Origin: Arthrobacter sp. B3I4 | Lineage (GTDB): Bacteria; Actinomycetota; Actinomycetes; Actinomycetales; Micrococcaceae | Direction: 5' to 3' | NCBI RefSeq assembly: GCF_030816855.1 | Contig: NZ_JAUSYK010000001.1 | Span: 2,542,001-2,606,000 of the forward strand | Length of the DNA stretch: 64,000 nt | Program-made: the position numbers and the translations under genes | Notes under the pieces: generated by a model | What the model was told of the DNA's origin: nothing | The model's database searches: none | What the model saw: the letters and a program-made list of their open reading frames with translations, nothing else | Shown: positions 35,099 through 44,561 of the stretch, one piece after another | How the letters are laid out: each line of letters starts with the position of its first letter | Position numbering within the stretch: position 1 is the stretch's first letter

Positions 35099-35857
35099 TC
35101 ACACCGCGGTGTATCCCCCGTCGATCAGGTAGTAGCCGCCGGTGACGAAGGAAGCCTCCTCGGAGAGGAGGAAGCACACTACATGGGATACCTCCTCGGC
35201 CGTCCCAAGCCGGCCAAGCGCATGCTTGCCGGCGAGTGCGTCCATGATGTCGGGCGTGAGGTTGTTCTCCAAAAGCGGTGTCCTGATGTAGCCGGGACCA
35301 ACACAGTTGATGCGCAGGCCCTGCAGACCGTACTCAGCGGCGGCATTCTTGGTGATACCCACGACCCCGTGCTTGGCGGCAGTGTAGGCTCCGTTGCCCG
35401 GAGCAGCGACGGTGCCGTGGATCGAGGCCATGTTCACAATGGCGCAGTTCTGCGCACCGGCCTGGAGCATCTGCGGGATCTGGTACCGCATGCCGTAGAG
35501 CACACCGTTGAGGTTGATACCGATGACCTTGTCCCACTCATCGAGGTCTGTTTCGCCGGCCGGGGCGGCCTTCCCGCCGATGCCGGCGTTGTTGACCGCC
35601 AAATGCAGTCCGCCGTAGGTGTCCACGGCGTGCCGGACCGCCATCTCGGAATCCTCCTTCCGAGCGGTGTCCTGCCGTACCGCGGACGCGGTCCCGCCCG
35701 ATGCGCCGATCTCCTCGACGACCCGCTGGGCGGCATCAAGGTTGATGTCCGTGACGACCACGCTGGCACCTTTGGCGGCCAACTCCTTGCTGATGGCTTC
35801 GCCAAGACCGGACCCTCCCCCGGTAACGAGCGCGACCTTATTCGTGAACTGAGCCAT
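35099..35857 (-). CDS. SDR family oxidoreductase
   Basis: 252 residues, classical SDR. It has TGGGSGLGEA (cofactor-binding TGxxxGxG), VVVTDINL (an acidic residue, NAD preference), NNAGIGG, a catalytic Ser in MASIHGTVAAPGN and YTAAKHGVVG (YxxxK). The likely substrate is a secondary alcohol or 3-ketoacyl compound. Start ATG 35857 has GGGAGG upstream. The C-terminus is close to the convergent tRNA terminator. Confidence 0.88.
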   Translation of the reverse strand: MAQFTNKVALVTGGGSGLGEAISKELAAKGASVVVTDINLDAAQRVVEEIGASGGTASAVRQDTARKEDSEMAVRHAVDTYGGLHLAVNNAGIGGKAAPAGETDLDEWDKVIGINLNGVLYGMRYQIPQMLQAGAQNCAIVNMASIHGTVAAPGNGAYTAAKHGVVGITKNAAAEYGLQGLRINCVGPGYIRTPLLENNLTPDIMDALAGKHALGRLGTAEEVSHVVCFLLSEEASFVTGGYYLIDGGYTAV

Positions 35858-35910
35858 GTTTGTACCTCCCGGTCCGCACCGCGGCGGCGCCGCAGTGACC
35901 ACGGCTTACG

Positions 35911-38151
35911 CTACCGCTGCGCCCCTGCCGGGTGAAGTGCCTGCTGGACCGTCCGCAGCAGGGAACAGAACCTGGCGTTCTCCGGCAGTTCGTCCAAGAG
36001 GACGACGCCGTCCGGTCCGGCAAGCGGGATGCGCCAGTTGGGGTACTCCGTGCTGCTGGTCCCCGGCTGGTTCTGGGTGCGGGTCTCCCCCACGGCATCA
36101 ACCAGCGCCACGCCCAGCAGCGATGATGGCGTGAGGGCGGTGAACGCATACAGGGCTTCGACGGTTTCCTGCACCCCTGCCGCCTTCGGCGACGCGCCCT
36201 GAGGCGCGCCCAGCAGCCCGCGCTGCCGGACCAGTGCCAGCACCGCTTCCTGCTCCACGGCGTCGGCGGCCCGTTCTTCCTCGACCGGACGCCGCAGCAG
36301 GCCCAGGGATTCGCGCAGGGTGACGTGTTCGCCGGCCAGGTAGCCGGCGGTGGGCGGCAGATCGTGGGTGTTCACGCTCGTGAGGCATTGCTGCCGGTAG
36401 CGCTCCGGGGCCAACGGGCCGGCGTCGTCGCGCTCAAACCACAGGATGGAGGTGCCGAAGACCCCCCGTTCGGCCAGATAGTCCTGTACCCACGGTTCGA
36501 AAACCCCGAGGTCCTCTCCGATGACTATCGCCCCTGCGCGCTGCGCCTCCAACGCGAGGATGCCGATCAGGGCTTCGTGGTCGTAGTAGACATAGGTTCC
36601 CTCGCCTGGTTCCCCGCCCTCGGGAATCCACCACAGCCGGAACAGACCCAGGATGTGATCCACCCGGATGCCGCCGGCATGGCGCAGGACGGTGCGCAAC
36701 ATGTCCCGGTAGGCGGCATAACCGGAGTCGGCCAGCTTCGCCGGGTGCCAGGGCGGCTGGGTCCAGTTTTGGCCCTGCTGGTTGAACATGTCCGGCGGCG
36801 CACCGACGGTGATGCCCTGGGCGAGGACTCCGGACAGCGTCCAGGCATCGGCGCCGGCGAGCTGGACCCCGACGGCCAGGTCCTGAATGACGCCGATGCC
36901 CATGCCGGCCCGCTGCGCCTCGTGCTGGGCCGCCTCAAGCTGCTGGTCACAAATCCACTGCAGCCAGCGGTAGAACTCGATCCGGTCCCCGAGCGCTGCC
37001 CGTTGCGCTGTGCAGAACCCGGTATCCGGGGACGTTGCGGCTTCGGCCCACTCCGGCGCCGAAGGAGAATATTTCTCCGTCAGCGCGCACCACAGGGCGA
37101 AGTCGTCGAGTCCTTTTCCCTGGGTGGCGCAGAAGTTCCGGAACCGGCGTTCGCGGGCCGGACCGCGGCGGACGAGGAACACCTGCTCAAGGGCGGTCAG
37201 CTTGGCCGCGTAGCTGGCGTTCCGGTCCAGCAGTCCCGCGTCCCGGTTCGCAGCCTGCAGGCGGGATGCTTGTTCCTGCGTGCCCGCCAACGCCGCTGCA
37301 TCAAGATAGGCGTATTCCGGTATGTCCTCCACGCGGATGTACAGCGGGTTGAAAAACCGTCTCGTCGTCGGCAGGTAGGGCGAGTCCTCGACCGGTGGTG
37401 TGGGTTCGGCGGCGTGCAGGGGGTTGACCAGCACGAATCCTGCGCCCTCCGCAGCGGATACCGCTGCCAGATCGGCCAGATCGGCGAAGTCGCCGATCCC
37501 CCACGACCGGGAGGACCGCAGCGAGTAAAGCTGCGCCGTGAGGCCCCAGCTGCGGCGGCCGGCCAGTTCTTCGGTGGTCCGCAGCCGCTGCGGAGTCACG
37601 ACCAGCGGGCACTCGGCGCGGCCTGCGTCCGTCTCCGCGACGATCGTATGCCAGCCAAGGTCAAGAGCGCCGGGAACGGTGAAACCTGCGCGGGCGGTGG
37701 TGACGCCGTCGACGTCCCTCGGCTCCGCCGGGCTCTCCACCTGGCGGACCTCGTGACGGGTTCCGTCTTCCGCGACGACGGTGACACTCACCGCTGCCCC
37801 CTGCGGTGCATGGACGTTGAACGAGGCCGGCATGCCCTCCCGTGCCATCACGACGGGCGGCAGGAGCCGGCGCCAGGGTGCCAGGCCGGCGTCTGTCAGC
37901 GAGCGCCGGAGCTCGTCCGGGCCTGCGCACGGCATGTCCAAGGCGCTGAGGACGTGCCGCAGCGTGGCGGCCGATACTGCTCGTTCGGACCCGTCCCAGC
38001 CTCGGTAGGAGGTGCCCACCCGGTGCGCCGCGGCCAGCTCACGCAGCAGCGTGTCGGCGTCGTTCGCCGTACCGGGAACGATGGTCGGGCTGTCCCCTGC
38101 TTCTTCCCCGCCCGTTTCCCTGACGAACTCTCCCCGGGGCGCGTCAGCCAT
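35911..38151 (-). CDS. malQ: 4-alpha-glucanotransferase MalQ
   Basis: 746 residues, GH77. Core motifs: the nucleophile region GGIRVDHILGLFRLWWIPEG (Asp in the RVDH motif), the acid/base region IGEDLGVFEPWVQ and SVNTHDLPPTAGYL. An N-terminal extension of about 200 residues of actinobacterial type precedes the barrel. It transfers maltodextrin chains and works with glycogen or maltose metabolism, thematically linked to glgA and glgC elsewhere in the window. The ATG at 38151 overlaps the hemerythrin gene's stop (ATGGCTGA), so the two are coupled. A longer frame to 38235 is unlikely. Confidence 0.92.
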   Translation of the reverse strand: MADAPRGEFVRETGGEEAGDSPTIVPGTANDADTLLRELAAAHRVGTSYRGWDGSERAVSAATLRHVLSALDMPCAGPDELRRSLTDAGLAPWRRLLPPVVMAREGMPASFNVHAPQGAAVSVTVVAEDGTRHEVRQVESPAEPRDVDGVTTARAGFTVPGALDLGWHTIVAETDAGRAECPLVVTPQRLRTTEELAGRRSWGLTAQLYSLRSSRSWGIGDFADLADLAAVSAAEGAGFVLVNPLHAAEPTPPVEDSPYLPTTRRFFNPLYIRVEDIPEYAYLDAAALAGTQEQASRLQAANRDAGLLDRNASYAAKLTALEQVFLVRRGPARERRFRNFCATQGKGLDDFALWCALTEKYSPSAPEWAEAATSPDTGFCTAQRAALGDRIEFYRWLQWICDQQLEAAQHEAQRAGMGIGVIQDLAVGVQLAGADAWTLSGVLAQGITVGAPPDMFNQQGQNWTQPPWHPAKLADSGYAAYRDMLRTVLRHAGGIRVDHILGLFRLWWIPEGGEPGEGTYVYYDHEALIGILALEAQRAGAIVIGEDLGVFEPWVQDYLAERGVFGTSILWFERDDAGPLAPERYRQQCLTSVNTHDLPPTAGYLAGEHVTLRESLGLLRRPVEEERAADAVEQEAVLALVRQRGLLGAPQGASPKAAGVQETVEALYAFTALTPSSLLGVALVDAVGETRTQNQPGTSSTEYPNWRIPLAGPDGVVLLDELPENARFCSLLRTVQQALHPAGAQR

Positions 38152-38677
38152 TGACCGCGCCGGGCTTGTGGCGGTGGGCGTCATGGACGTGGGCTTCCCC
38201 GACCAGTTCGTGCAGACCCGCGACGGCGGTGGCAAGGCTCAGGTCGGGTGACTCGACGATGAATGGCATCAGCAGCCGGTTCTCCTTGTCCAGGTGCAGG
38301 GCGAAGATCTGGCCGATCGCTCCGGCGGCGACGGCAGCATCGACGCCCGCCGAGGCCCGCAGCTTTTCCACCAGCCCAACGATCACCTGATGCTCGGCCA
38401 GCATGCCCGCCACCAGCAGCCGACCTTCCGGAGCGGCGGCCGGTCCGCCGTACAGCGGGCCTTCCTCGGCGAGCGCATGGGGAACGAGCTCCGTCTCGCA
38501 CCACTCGACCAGCACGCCGTGGGCGTCATGTTCCGCTACGGCGTCGCCGGCTTTCACTGCATGGGTGAGGGCGGCGACGAGCGCGTTGAGGCGGGTGAGC
38601 ATCCCCGCATGGTGTGCCTCAACCGCGGCGAGCGCGTGCGCTTCCTCGCCGGCGTCCTTGGCATTGGGCGTGGTCAT
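38144..38677 (-). CDS. Hemerythrin HHE domain protein
   Basis: 177 residues. The HHE pattern is visible: HHAGMLTRL, EHDAHGVLVEW, EEGPLY, LAEHQVIVGLVEKL and LHLDKENRLLMPFI. Conserved His and Glu residues would bind a di-iron centre for oxygen or NO sensing or iron handling. The ATG at 38677 has AGGAG at good spacing; earlier starts (to 39067) overlap the divergent gene. It overlaps malQ by eight bases. Confidence 0.88.
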   Translation of the reverse strand: MTTPNAKDAGEEAHALAAVEAHHAGMLTRLNALVAALTHAVKAGDAVAEHDAHGVLVEWCETELVPHALAEEGPLYGGPAAAPEGRLLVAGMLAEHQVIVGLVEKLRASAGVDAAVAAGAIGQIFALHLDKENRLLMPFIVESPDLSLATAVAGLHELVGEAHVHDAHRHKPGAVNG

Positions 38678-38855
38678 GGCGTCTCCTGCCCCGGGGAAAT
38701 TCGGTCCCGTTAGATCTAGTTGCCACCGTATGCGCTTCACACTACTGGCGGTCCGGCCGCAGGCATAGGCCCGGTCCAGCCGGAGCGCCCGGCCCCGGGC
38801 TGGCGGAGGCAGGCGTTTCGTCTCTGCGCGGGACGCCGCGCTAGCCTTGCACCCT

Positions 38856-39209
38856 ATGGTTGACGTCGAACGGTTCCGGGACCTGCTGTTGCAGGAGCGG
38901 GAACGGAAACTTGCCCTGCTGCCCGCCCTCCGCCGGGACATCACCTCGGTGAACGCCGCCCGGCAGGACTCGAACGTCGACGACGAGCACGATCCCGAAG
39001 GCTCGACGATCGCTTTCGAACTCTCGCAGGCTGCCGCGTTGCTGGCACAAAGCAGGGCCGGACTCACCCAGATCGAGGCCGCATTGGCCCGGATCGACGC
39101 CGGTACCTACGGCATCTGCGCGGTCTGCGGCGGCCAGATCGCCGAAGGCCGGCTGGAAGCACGGCCGTCGACCCCGTACTGCATCCTCCACTCCGCCGGA
39201 AAGGCTTAG
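38856..39209 (+). CDS. DksA/TraR-family zinc finger protein
   Basis: 117 residues. A helical N-terminal coiled-coil (FRDLLLQERERKLALL, LSQAAALLAQSRAGLTQIEAALARIDAGTYGIC) leads to a zinc finger CAVC...YCILH. The usual fourth Cys is His here. DksA-type proteins bind the RNA polymerase secondary channel. Start ATG 38856 follows TAGCCT (38842-38847) by eight bases; an in-frame TTG at 38847 is less likely. It is followed by a membrane protease gene after 36 nt. Confidence 0.87.
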   Translation: MVDVERFRDLLLQERERKLALLPALRRDITSVNAARQDSNVDDEHDPEGSTIAFELSQAAALLAQSRAGLTQIEAALARIDAGTYGICAVCGGQIAEGRLEARPSTPYCILHSAGKA

Positions 39210-39245
39210 AGCAACGATGAGCACCGGCTCGTGAAGAGCGCCGTG

Positions 39246-40004
39246 ATGACACTGTCCGCTGAGGACCTGGCCGGGACGTGGTGGCAGCGTATTCTCGCCG
39301 GCTTCAGCCACGCCCCCGTCCCGGTCGTGACAGGCACCGAGTTGCTGGTGGTGGCCGGCCTCGCGGTGGCCCTGTCTTTGCCCCGGGCCAGTTGGCGGTA
39401 TTTCGGGCTGCTGGCCACCGTGACCCATGAGCTGGGCCACGCCTTCGCAGCGCTTCTCACCGGCCAGCGGCTTGGCGGCATCCGGCTCAGCCTGGACCAC
39501 TCCGGGACGACCACGAGCTACAGCCGGCGTCCGCTCGCGGCTGCCTGGTCCACGTTCTGGGGCTACCCTGTTCCCGCCGTGGTCGGCGCAGCCATGGTGT
39601 GGTCCGGCTTCAACGGCTGGGGCCCCGCGGCCATGTCCATCGGCACGCTGGTCCTGCTGGCCTCGTTCCTCTTCCTGCGCAACGGGGTCGGCGTGCTCAT
39701 CACGGCAACGGCAGTGCTGGCGGCGGCACTCCTGGTGTTGTTCGTCCCGGCCGGCTTCATCGGGCACGTGATGATCGGCCTGGGCCTGGCGCTGCTGGTG
39801 GCGGCGGTGCGGGACCTGGCCAAGCTGGTCGCTGTCCATACCCGGCACCGCAGCCGGCTGTCGACGTCGGACGCGTACCTGCTGTCACGGTCGACGCGGC
39901 TGCCGGCGTTCGTCTGGATTGCCCTGTTTACCGCGGTCGTCGGTGCCGCCTGGTGGGTTGCGTGGCAGCCGATGGCAGTCGTCGTCGCCGGCCTGCTCGG
40001 TTAG
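39246..40004 (+). CDS. M50-type membrane metalloprotease (M50B-like)
   Basis: About 252 residues, polytopic (five or six hydrophobic helices). A zinc-binding HELGH motif (VTHELGHAF) near residue 64 and a downstream LSLDHSGTTTS strand resemble the M50B family. It could be an intramembrane protease of unknown substrate. Start is uncertain: GTG 39231, GTG 39243 and ATG 39246 are in frame; ATG 39246 has a weak GAAGAG upstream. It follows the DksA-like gene on the same strand. Confidence 0.78.
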   Translation: MTLSAEDLAGTWWQRILAGFSHAPVPVVTGTELLVVAGLAVALSLPRASWRYFGLLATVTHELGHAFAALLTGQRLGGIRLSLDHSGTTTSYSRRPLAAAWSTFWGYPVPAVVGAAMVWSGFNGWGPAAMSIGTLVLLASFLFLRNGVGVLITATAVLAAALLVLFVPAGFIGHVMIGLGLALLVAAVRDLAKLVAVHTRHRSRLSTSDAYLLSRSTRLPAFVWIALFTAVVGAAWWVAWQPMAVVVAGLLG

Positions 40005-40051
40005 CGGCGGTTGCGTTGCGGCCCTGGCCGCTCCGGGTTTGGTGTTCGGCA

Positions 40052-40057
40052 TAGGCT
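40052..40057 (+). promoter_or_regulatory. -10-like hexamer, Xi-class GST gene
   Basis: TAGGCT, six bases before ATG 40064. Confidence 0.45.
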
Positions 40058-40063
40058 GGGAGC

Positions 40064-41128
40064 ATGAGCGAGCAAACGAACACGGACCAGGCTTTCAGCA
40101 CCCGCGGCGCCTACGTCACCGGCGGGGCGGAGTTCAACCGGGACACCAACTACATCGAGGACCGGATTACCCGCGACGGCGCCCCGGGCGCCAGCGGTGA
40201 ACCCGGCTGGCCGGTGGAGCCGGGACGCTACCGGCTGATTGCGGCCCGCGCGTGCCCCTGGGCCAACCGCACGGTGATAGTGCGGCGGCTCCTGGGCCTC
40301 GAGGACGTCATCTCGCTCGGCCAGCCCGGCCCCACCCATGACGCCCGCTCCTGGACGTTCGACCTTGACCCCGACGGCAAAGACCCGGTTCTGGGCATTG
40401 AACGGATCCAGGAAGCCTACTTCCGCCGGTTCCCGGACTATCCGCGCGGCATCACGGTGCCCGCCATCGTCGACGTCCCCACCGGCGCGGTCGTGACCAA
40501 CAACTTCCCGCAGATCACGCTGGACTTCTCTACCGAGTGGAGGGAATTCCACCGCGAAGGCGCCCCTGACCTGTACCCCGAGGCGCTCCGGGAGGAAATC
40601 GATGCCGTCAACAAACGGGTCTTCACCGAAGTGAACAACGGTGTCTACCGCTGCGGGTTCGCCGGTTCCCAGGAAGCCTATGAAGCGGCCTACGACCGGC
40701 TGTGGACGGCACTGGACTGGCTGGAGGAACGGCTCACCGGGCAGCGCTACCTCGTGGGTGACACGATCACCGAAGCAGATGTGCGGCTGTTCACCACGCT
40801 CGCACGCTTCGACGCCGTCTACCACGGTCACTTCAAATGCAACCGGCAAAAACTCAGCGAAATGCCGGCGCTGTGGGCCTACGCGCGGGACCTGTTCCAG
40901 ACCCCCGGCTTCGGGGACACCACCGACTTCGTCCAGATCAAGCAGCACTACTACATCGTCCACGAGGACATCAACCCGACCGGTATCGTCCCGAAGGGAC
41001 CGGACCTGGCCAACTGGCTCTCCCCGCACGGACGCGAGGCGCTGGGTGGCCGGCCGTTCGGCAACGGCACACCGCCCGGCCCGGTCCGGCCCGGCGAAGA
41101 GGTCGCTGCCGGGCACGGCGCGCGGTAG
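40064..41128 (+). CDS. Xi-class glutathione S-transferase-like protein (glutathionyl-hydroquinone reductase family)
   Basis: 354 residues. The thioredoxin-like N-terminal domain has ARACPWANRTVIVRRLLGL, where the CPWA Cys is the nucleophile. The rest is the C-terminal helical GST domain with the typical RFDAVYHGHFKCN and YARDLFQTPGFGDT patterns. In Actinobacteria, which use mycothiol, the thiol partner may be mycothiol. TAGGCT (40052-40057) ends six bases before ATG 40064, a leaderless arrangement. Confidence 0.88.
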   Translation: MSEQTNTDQAFSTRGAYVTGGAEFNRDTNYIEDRITRDGAPGASGEPGWPVEPGRYRLIAARACPWANRTVIVRRLLGLEDVISLGQPGPTHDARSWTFDLDPDGKDPVLGIERIQEAYFRRFPDYPRGITVPAIVDVPTGAVVTNNFPQITLDFSTEWREFHREGAPDLYPEALREEIDAVNKRVFTEVNNGVYRCGFAGSQEAYEAAYDRLWTALDWLEERLTGQRYLVGDTITEADVRLFTTLARFDAVYHGHFKCNRQKLSEMPALWAYARDLFQTPGFGDTTDFVQIKQHYYIVHEDINPTGIVPKGPDLANWLSPHGREALGGRPFGNGTPPGPVRPGEEVAAGHGAR

Positions 41129-41137
41129 GCAGGGGTG

Positions 41138-42316
41138 ATGGGTCTTTCGACCGGTCCGTGCACCGACACGCCGGCCCCGGCCCTGTCAGTCGGAACGGCC
41201 GCCCCGGAGTTCGAAACGGTCCGCAACCTCTTTGACTCGTTCCTGGCCCAGGACCGGCAGTACAGCGCGCAACTTGCCGTCTATCGGAACGGCAGCAAGG
41301 TGCTGGACCTCAGCGGCGGTCCCGGCCTCGGCCCGGGGGACATTACCGGGACCTACTCCTGTTCCAAGGGTGCCGCCGGCTTGGTTATCGCCTTGCTGGT
41401 CCAGGACGGACTGCTCGACCTGGACGCCACCATGGCGTCCTACTGGCCCGAGTTCGGGGCGCACGGCAAGGACCGGGTCACCGTCCGCGAGGCGCTCGCC
41501 CACCAGGCCGGCGTGCCGGGCATCGCCGGCGGCCTGGCGCTGGAGGAGTTCCCGACGCCGGAGGCCGCCCGCCGCCTCGCCGCCCTGACCCCGCTCTGGC
41601 GGCCCGGCAGCGCTTTCGGCTACCACGCGCTGACGATGGGCATCCTGATGGAGGAGCTTTGCCGCAGAGTCGCTGGCCGCAGCCTGCAGGAACTGTTTGA
41701 TGAACGCCTCCGCCAGCCGTACGCGGTCGACTTCTTCCTGGGCCTGCCGGAAGACGAGGAACCGCGCTTCCGGGGGGTGCTGTTCACCACGGTTCCGGAC
41801 AGTGCGTTCCCCGACAGTGAGGTGCCGGACAACGGCTGGCTGGATCCGCTCAGCCTGGCCGGGGTGTCCGGCAACGCGCCGGTGAGCAGCATCCTGGAAC
41901 TCCCCAACCACCGCGTGATCCGGGCCGGCGGAATGAGCAGCGCCGGCGGGATCGGTTCCGCGGACGGACTCGCACGGCTGTACGCTGCCGCCACCACCGG
42001 GGTCGAGAAACTGCCCGCCTTCCTGACACCGGCCACCATCGACGCGATGACCGAGGAACAGGTCTGGGGCCTTGACCGCTGCTCCGGGCAGGACGACGCC
42101 TTCGCCGTGGTCTTCATGAAGCCGCACCCGGGCCGCGATTTCGGCAGCCACCTGGCGTTCGGCCACGAAGGAGTCAACGGCGCCCTCGGCTTCGCCGACC
42201 GGGGCTACGGAATCGGCTTCGGCTACGTACCCCGGCGCAGTGAGGAAGGACGCACCAACGGCAGGGCGCAGCGGCTGTCCGCCGCGGTGCGCCAGGCCTG
42301 CGCGGAGTCCGCGTGA
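41138..42316 (+). CDS. Serine hydrolase (beta-lactamase/esterase EstB family)
   Basis: 392 residues. The class C beta-lactamase-like fold has the nucleophile motif SCSK (SxxK) near residue 70 in GTYSCSKGAAGL, the Tyr-based motif GYHALTMG, and a C-terminal HEGVNGALGFADRGYGIGFGY (HxG region). It is likely an esterase or carboxylesterase instead of a penicillinase. An alternative GTG start lies three bases earlier. The FUSC transporter gene follows after 81 nt. Confidence 0.88.
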   Translation: MGLSTGPCTDTPAPALSVGTAAPEFETVRNLFDSFLAQDRQYSAQLAVYRNGSKVLDLSGGPGLGPGDITGTYSCSKGAAGLVIALLVQDGLLDLDATMASYWPEFGAHGKDRVTVREALAHQAGVPGIAGGLALEEFPTPEAARRLAALTPLWRPGSAFGYHALTMGILMEELCRRVAGRSLQELFDERLRQPYAVDFFLGLPEDEEPRFRGVLFTTVPDSAFPDSEVPDNGWLDPLSLAGVSGNAPVSSILELPNHRVIRAGGMSSAGGIGSADGLARLYAAATTGVEKLPAFLTPATIDAMTEEQVWGLDRCSGQDDAFAVVFMKPHPGRDFGSHLAFGHEGVNGALGFADRGYGIGFGYVPRRSEEGRTNGRAQRLSAAVRQACAESA

Positions 42317-42361
42317 CCCCTGCCCGGCGCCGCAACTGGGGCCGCGGCAGGGTTCGTCCAG

Positions 42362-42390
42362 TTGTAGCAGCAACGCCGCGGCCCTAGGGT
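42362..42390 (+). promoter_or_regulatory. Promoter of the FUSC gene, leaderless
   Basis: TTGTAG (42362-42367) and TAGGGT (42385-42390) are separated by 17 bases. The predicted start site falls at or next to ATG 42398, seven bases after the -10, with no Shine-Dalgarno. Confidence 0.55.
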
Positions 42391-42397
42391 GGGCCGG

Positions 42398-43558
42398 ATG
42401 GCTAACGATACTGAACACGACGGCGCTGGCCATCCAGCCCGGCTGCGCAGGCTGACCCGCACCGTCGGCGCAAGAGTCTCATCGGCCTTGTTGTGGCCGC
42501 GGCTTCAGCTGGCCACCAAAGCCGCCCTCGCAGCGGGCATCGCGTTCTACATCGCGCCCTTCATGCCGGGCTCCGCGTCGAACTATCCGTACTACGCCCC
42601 GCTCGGCGCCCTCGTGGCCATGTATGAAAACGTCTCCGGCTCCATGCGGCAGGGCTTCCAGACGCTTGTCGGGCTCGCGATCGGCATCGGGCTCGCGTTC
42701 ATGTTGTTCAGCCTCGGCGAACCGTCCCCGGTGACCGTCGCCATTGTGATGGGGCTCGGCGTTATCCTCGCCGGCCTGCCCCGGATCGGCTCCGGCAGCG
42801 ACTGGATCCCGACCGCGGCCCTGCTCGTCCTGCTGGTCGGCGGACATAACCCGGACCAATTCTCGTTCGGCTACCTGCTCCAAATGGGCGTCGGCGTCAC
42901 CGTCGGGATCGTGGTGAACCTGCTGGTGTTCCCGCCGCTGCATTTCAAGGCGGCGGCGCTTAGCCTGGCGGAGCTCCGGCTGACGCTCGCCCGGCAGCTC
43001 GGGGACATGGGTATGGCCCTGCAGGAGAACTGGCCGCCGGAGCACGAGGATTGGTCGCGGCGTTCGGAATCCCTGACGGCGCACACCCGTTCGGTCCGTG
43101 CCGCGGTGGAAAAAGCGGACGCGAGCCGGCGGGCCAACCCGCGGCGGCGGTTGCATCCGCGCGACGTCGAAGAGGATTACCGGAACCTGCGGGACCTGGA
43201 ACGGCTCACCTTCCACATCCAGGACGTGACCCAGGTGCTCTCTGACGTCATCTGGGCCAGTGACCACCCGTTCGTAATCCCGGACGGACAGTCTGAACCG
43301 CTCGCCCGGGCCATGACCCTGGTGGGCGACCTGCTGCGCGCCATCGAAGAGGACACACCCGAGCGGCAGGCCGAGCTTCTCAAGGAGGCCGAAGCCGCCG
43401 TCAAGGACCTCAGCGTCCTCGCCGCCTCCGGACATCAGCCCGGATCGGCCCCGAGCGCCGTGGAGTCGATCTCACTGAGTCTGCACCGCATGCTGCGGGT
43501 GGTCAAGAAAGTTGACCCCACCCGCGAACCGGATGCCTCATCCACCGGCGCGAACTAG
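42398..43558 (+). CDS. FUSC-family membrane transporter (aromatic acid exporter-like)
   Basis: 386 residues. Six or so transmembrane helices occupy residues 25-185 (FYIAPFMPGSASNYPYYAPLGALVAMYENV; the Y/P-rich region is typical of FUSC). A long helical cytoplasmic domain follows. FUSC proteins export aromatic carboxylates or toxins; the substrate is unknown here. Start ATG 42398 agrees with the promoter described above. A hairpin lies downstream at 43596-43625. Confidence 0.8.
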   Translation: MANDTEHDGAGHPARLRRLTRTVGARVSSALLWPRLQLATKAALAAGIAFYIAPFMPGSASNYPYYAPLGALVAMYENVSGSMRQGFQTLVGLAIGIGLAFMLFSLGEPSPVTVAIVMGLGVILAGLPRIGSGSDWIPTAALLVLLVGGHNPDQFSFGYLLQMGVGVTVGIVVNLLVFPPLHFKAAALSLAELRLTLARQLGDMGMALQENWPPEHEDWSRRSESLTAHTRSVRAAVEKADASRRANPRRRLHPRDVEEDYRNLRDLERLTFHIQDVTQVLSDVIWASDHPFVIPDGQSEPLARAMTLVGDLLRAIEEDTPERQAELLKEAEAAVKDLSVLAASGHQPGSAPSAVESISLSLHRMLRVVKKVDPTREPDASSTGAN

Positions 43559-43595
43559 GCGGACCGCATCCCAGCGCCACGCCCCACGCGACAAG

Positions 43596-43625
43596 GGCCG
43601 TCTCCGGTACTTCCCGGAGACGGCC
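43596..43625. terminator. Terminator-like hairpin between FUSC and the MaoC gene
   Basis: A 12-bp perfect stem, GGCCGTCTCCGG (43596-43607) with CCGGAGACGGCC (43614-43625), with a six-base loop. There is no U-tract on either side. It lies between convergent genes, so it may act on both. Confidence 0.55.
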
Positions 43626-43646
43626 GTTGCCGCGCGCGGACGAGTC

Positions 43647-44561
43647 CTACTTCAGCGGGGAAACCGACCCGCTGAAGTGTTTGCGCCCCGCGTGCGGGCT
43701 CCAGGCGACATACTCGGAGCCCCGCCACGCACCGTCCTCGCCCTGGACGGTGCTGATGTCCAGTGCCACCCGGGCAGGCAGGAAGACCGGCGCATCAAAG
43801 GCCACCTCCCACCTGAACGCCTCCCCCTTGGCGGCCCCGACATCGGCCAGGGCGCGGGACGCCAGATACATGCCATGGGCGATGGAGCGTCGCAGGCCGA
43901 GGGCCTTGGCACTGAGGACACTGAGGTGGATCGGGTTAAAGTCACCGGAAACGGATGCGTAGGCCCGTCCGGTGTCGACGCCGAGCTGCCACAACGCCGT
44001 CGGATCGGGGGCCGTGAAAGGACCCGGCGCCGCCGCGACGGAGGGCTTGTCGATTCCGGGAAGGAACACCGCCTTGGCGAGGTAAGTGGAGACGCCGCGC
44101 CACCGGACCAAGTCTTCTCCCGCGCCGCGGACCTCGGCGACGAGGTCCAGCTGGGTGCCGGACCGGTGGCCGCGCAGGTTCTCGGCCCAGGCTCGGATGT
44201 CCAGCGCCTCCGTAAACAGCACCGGAGCGGACTGCACGACGCTGTTGTTGAGGTGGATCATGCCCAGCAGCGGCAAGGGAAAGTCATCCCGGTTCATGAC
44301 CGACATGGACAGTGGAAAGGCCAGGGCGTGGAGAAAACCGGCGGGCAGGATATCGCTCGCCGTTTCACCGATCAGGTGCTGGTAGGCCGTCAGGTTCTCC
44401 ACCCCGGCCCGCACGCCGCGGACCTCGTGCGCGCTGCCGGGCAGTTCCGTGCCGGCATGGTCGCCAAGCAGCCGCCGGCGGGCCGCCATGGCGGCAGCAT
44501 TGACGTAAAGCTTGGAGAGCGACGGCATTTCAGCCAGCAGAACAGGTTCGGGAACGCTCAT
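43647..44561 (-). CDS. MaoC-family enoyl/3-hydroxyacyl-CoA hydratase (HtdX-like)
   Basis: 304 residues, tandem hot-dog fold. The N-terminal half is the degenerate hot-dog. The C-terminal half carries the hydratase-like signature (YASVSGDFNPIHLSVLSAKALGLRRSIAHGMYL, with catalytic Asp and His). It hydrates trans-2-enoyl-CoA in fatty-acid degradation. The start overlaps the SDR stop (ATGA), so translation is coupled. The operon order resembles mycobacterial htdX-fabG4. Confidence 0.85.
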   Translation of the reverse strand: MSVPEPVLLAEMPSLSKLYVNAAAMAARRRLLGDHAGTELPGSAHEVRGVRAGVENLTAYQHLIGETASDILPAGFLHALAFPLSMSVMNRDDFPLPLLGMIHLNNSVVQSAPVLFTEALDIRAWAENLRGHRSGTQLDLVAEVRGAGEDLVRWRGVSTYLAKAVFLPGIDKPSVAAAPGPFTAPDPTALWQLGVDTGRAYASVSGDFNPIHLSVLSAKALGLRRSIAHGMYLASRALADVGAAKGEAFRWEVAFDAPVFLPARVALDISTVQGEDGAWRGSEYVAWSPHAGRKHFSGSVSPLK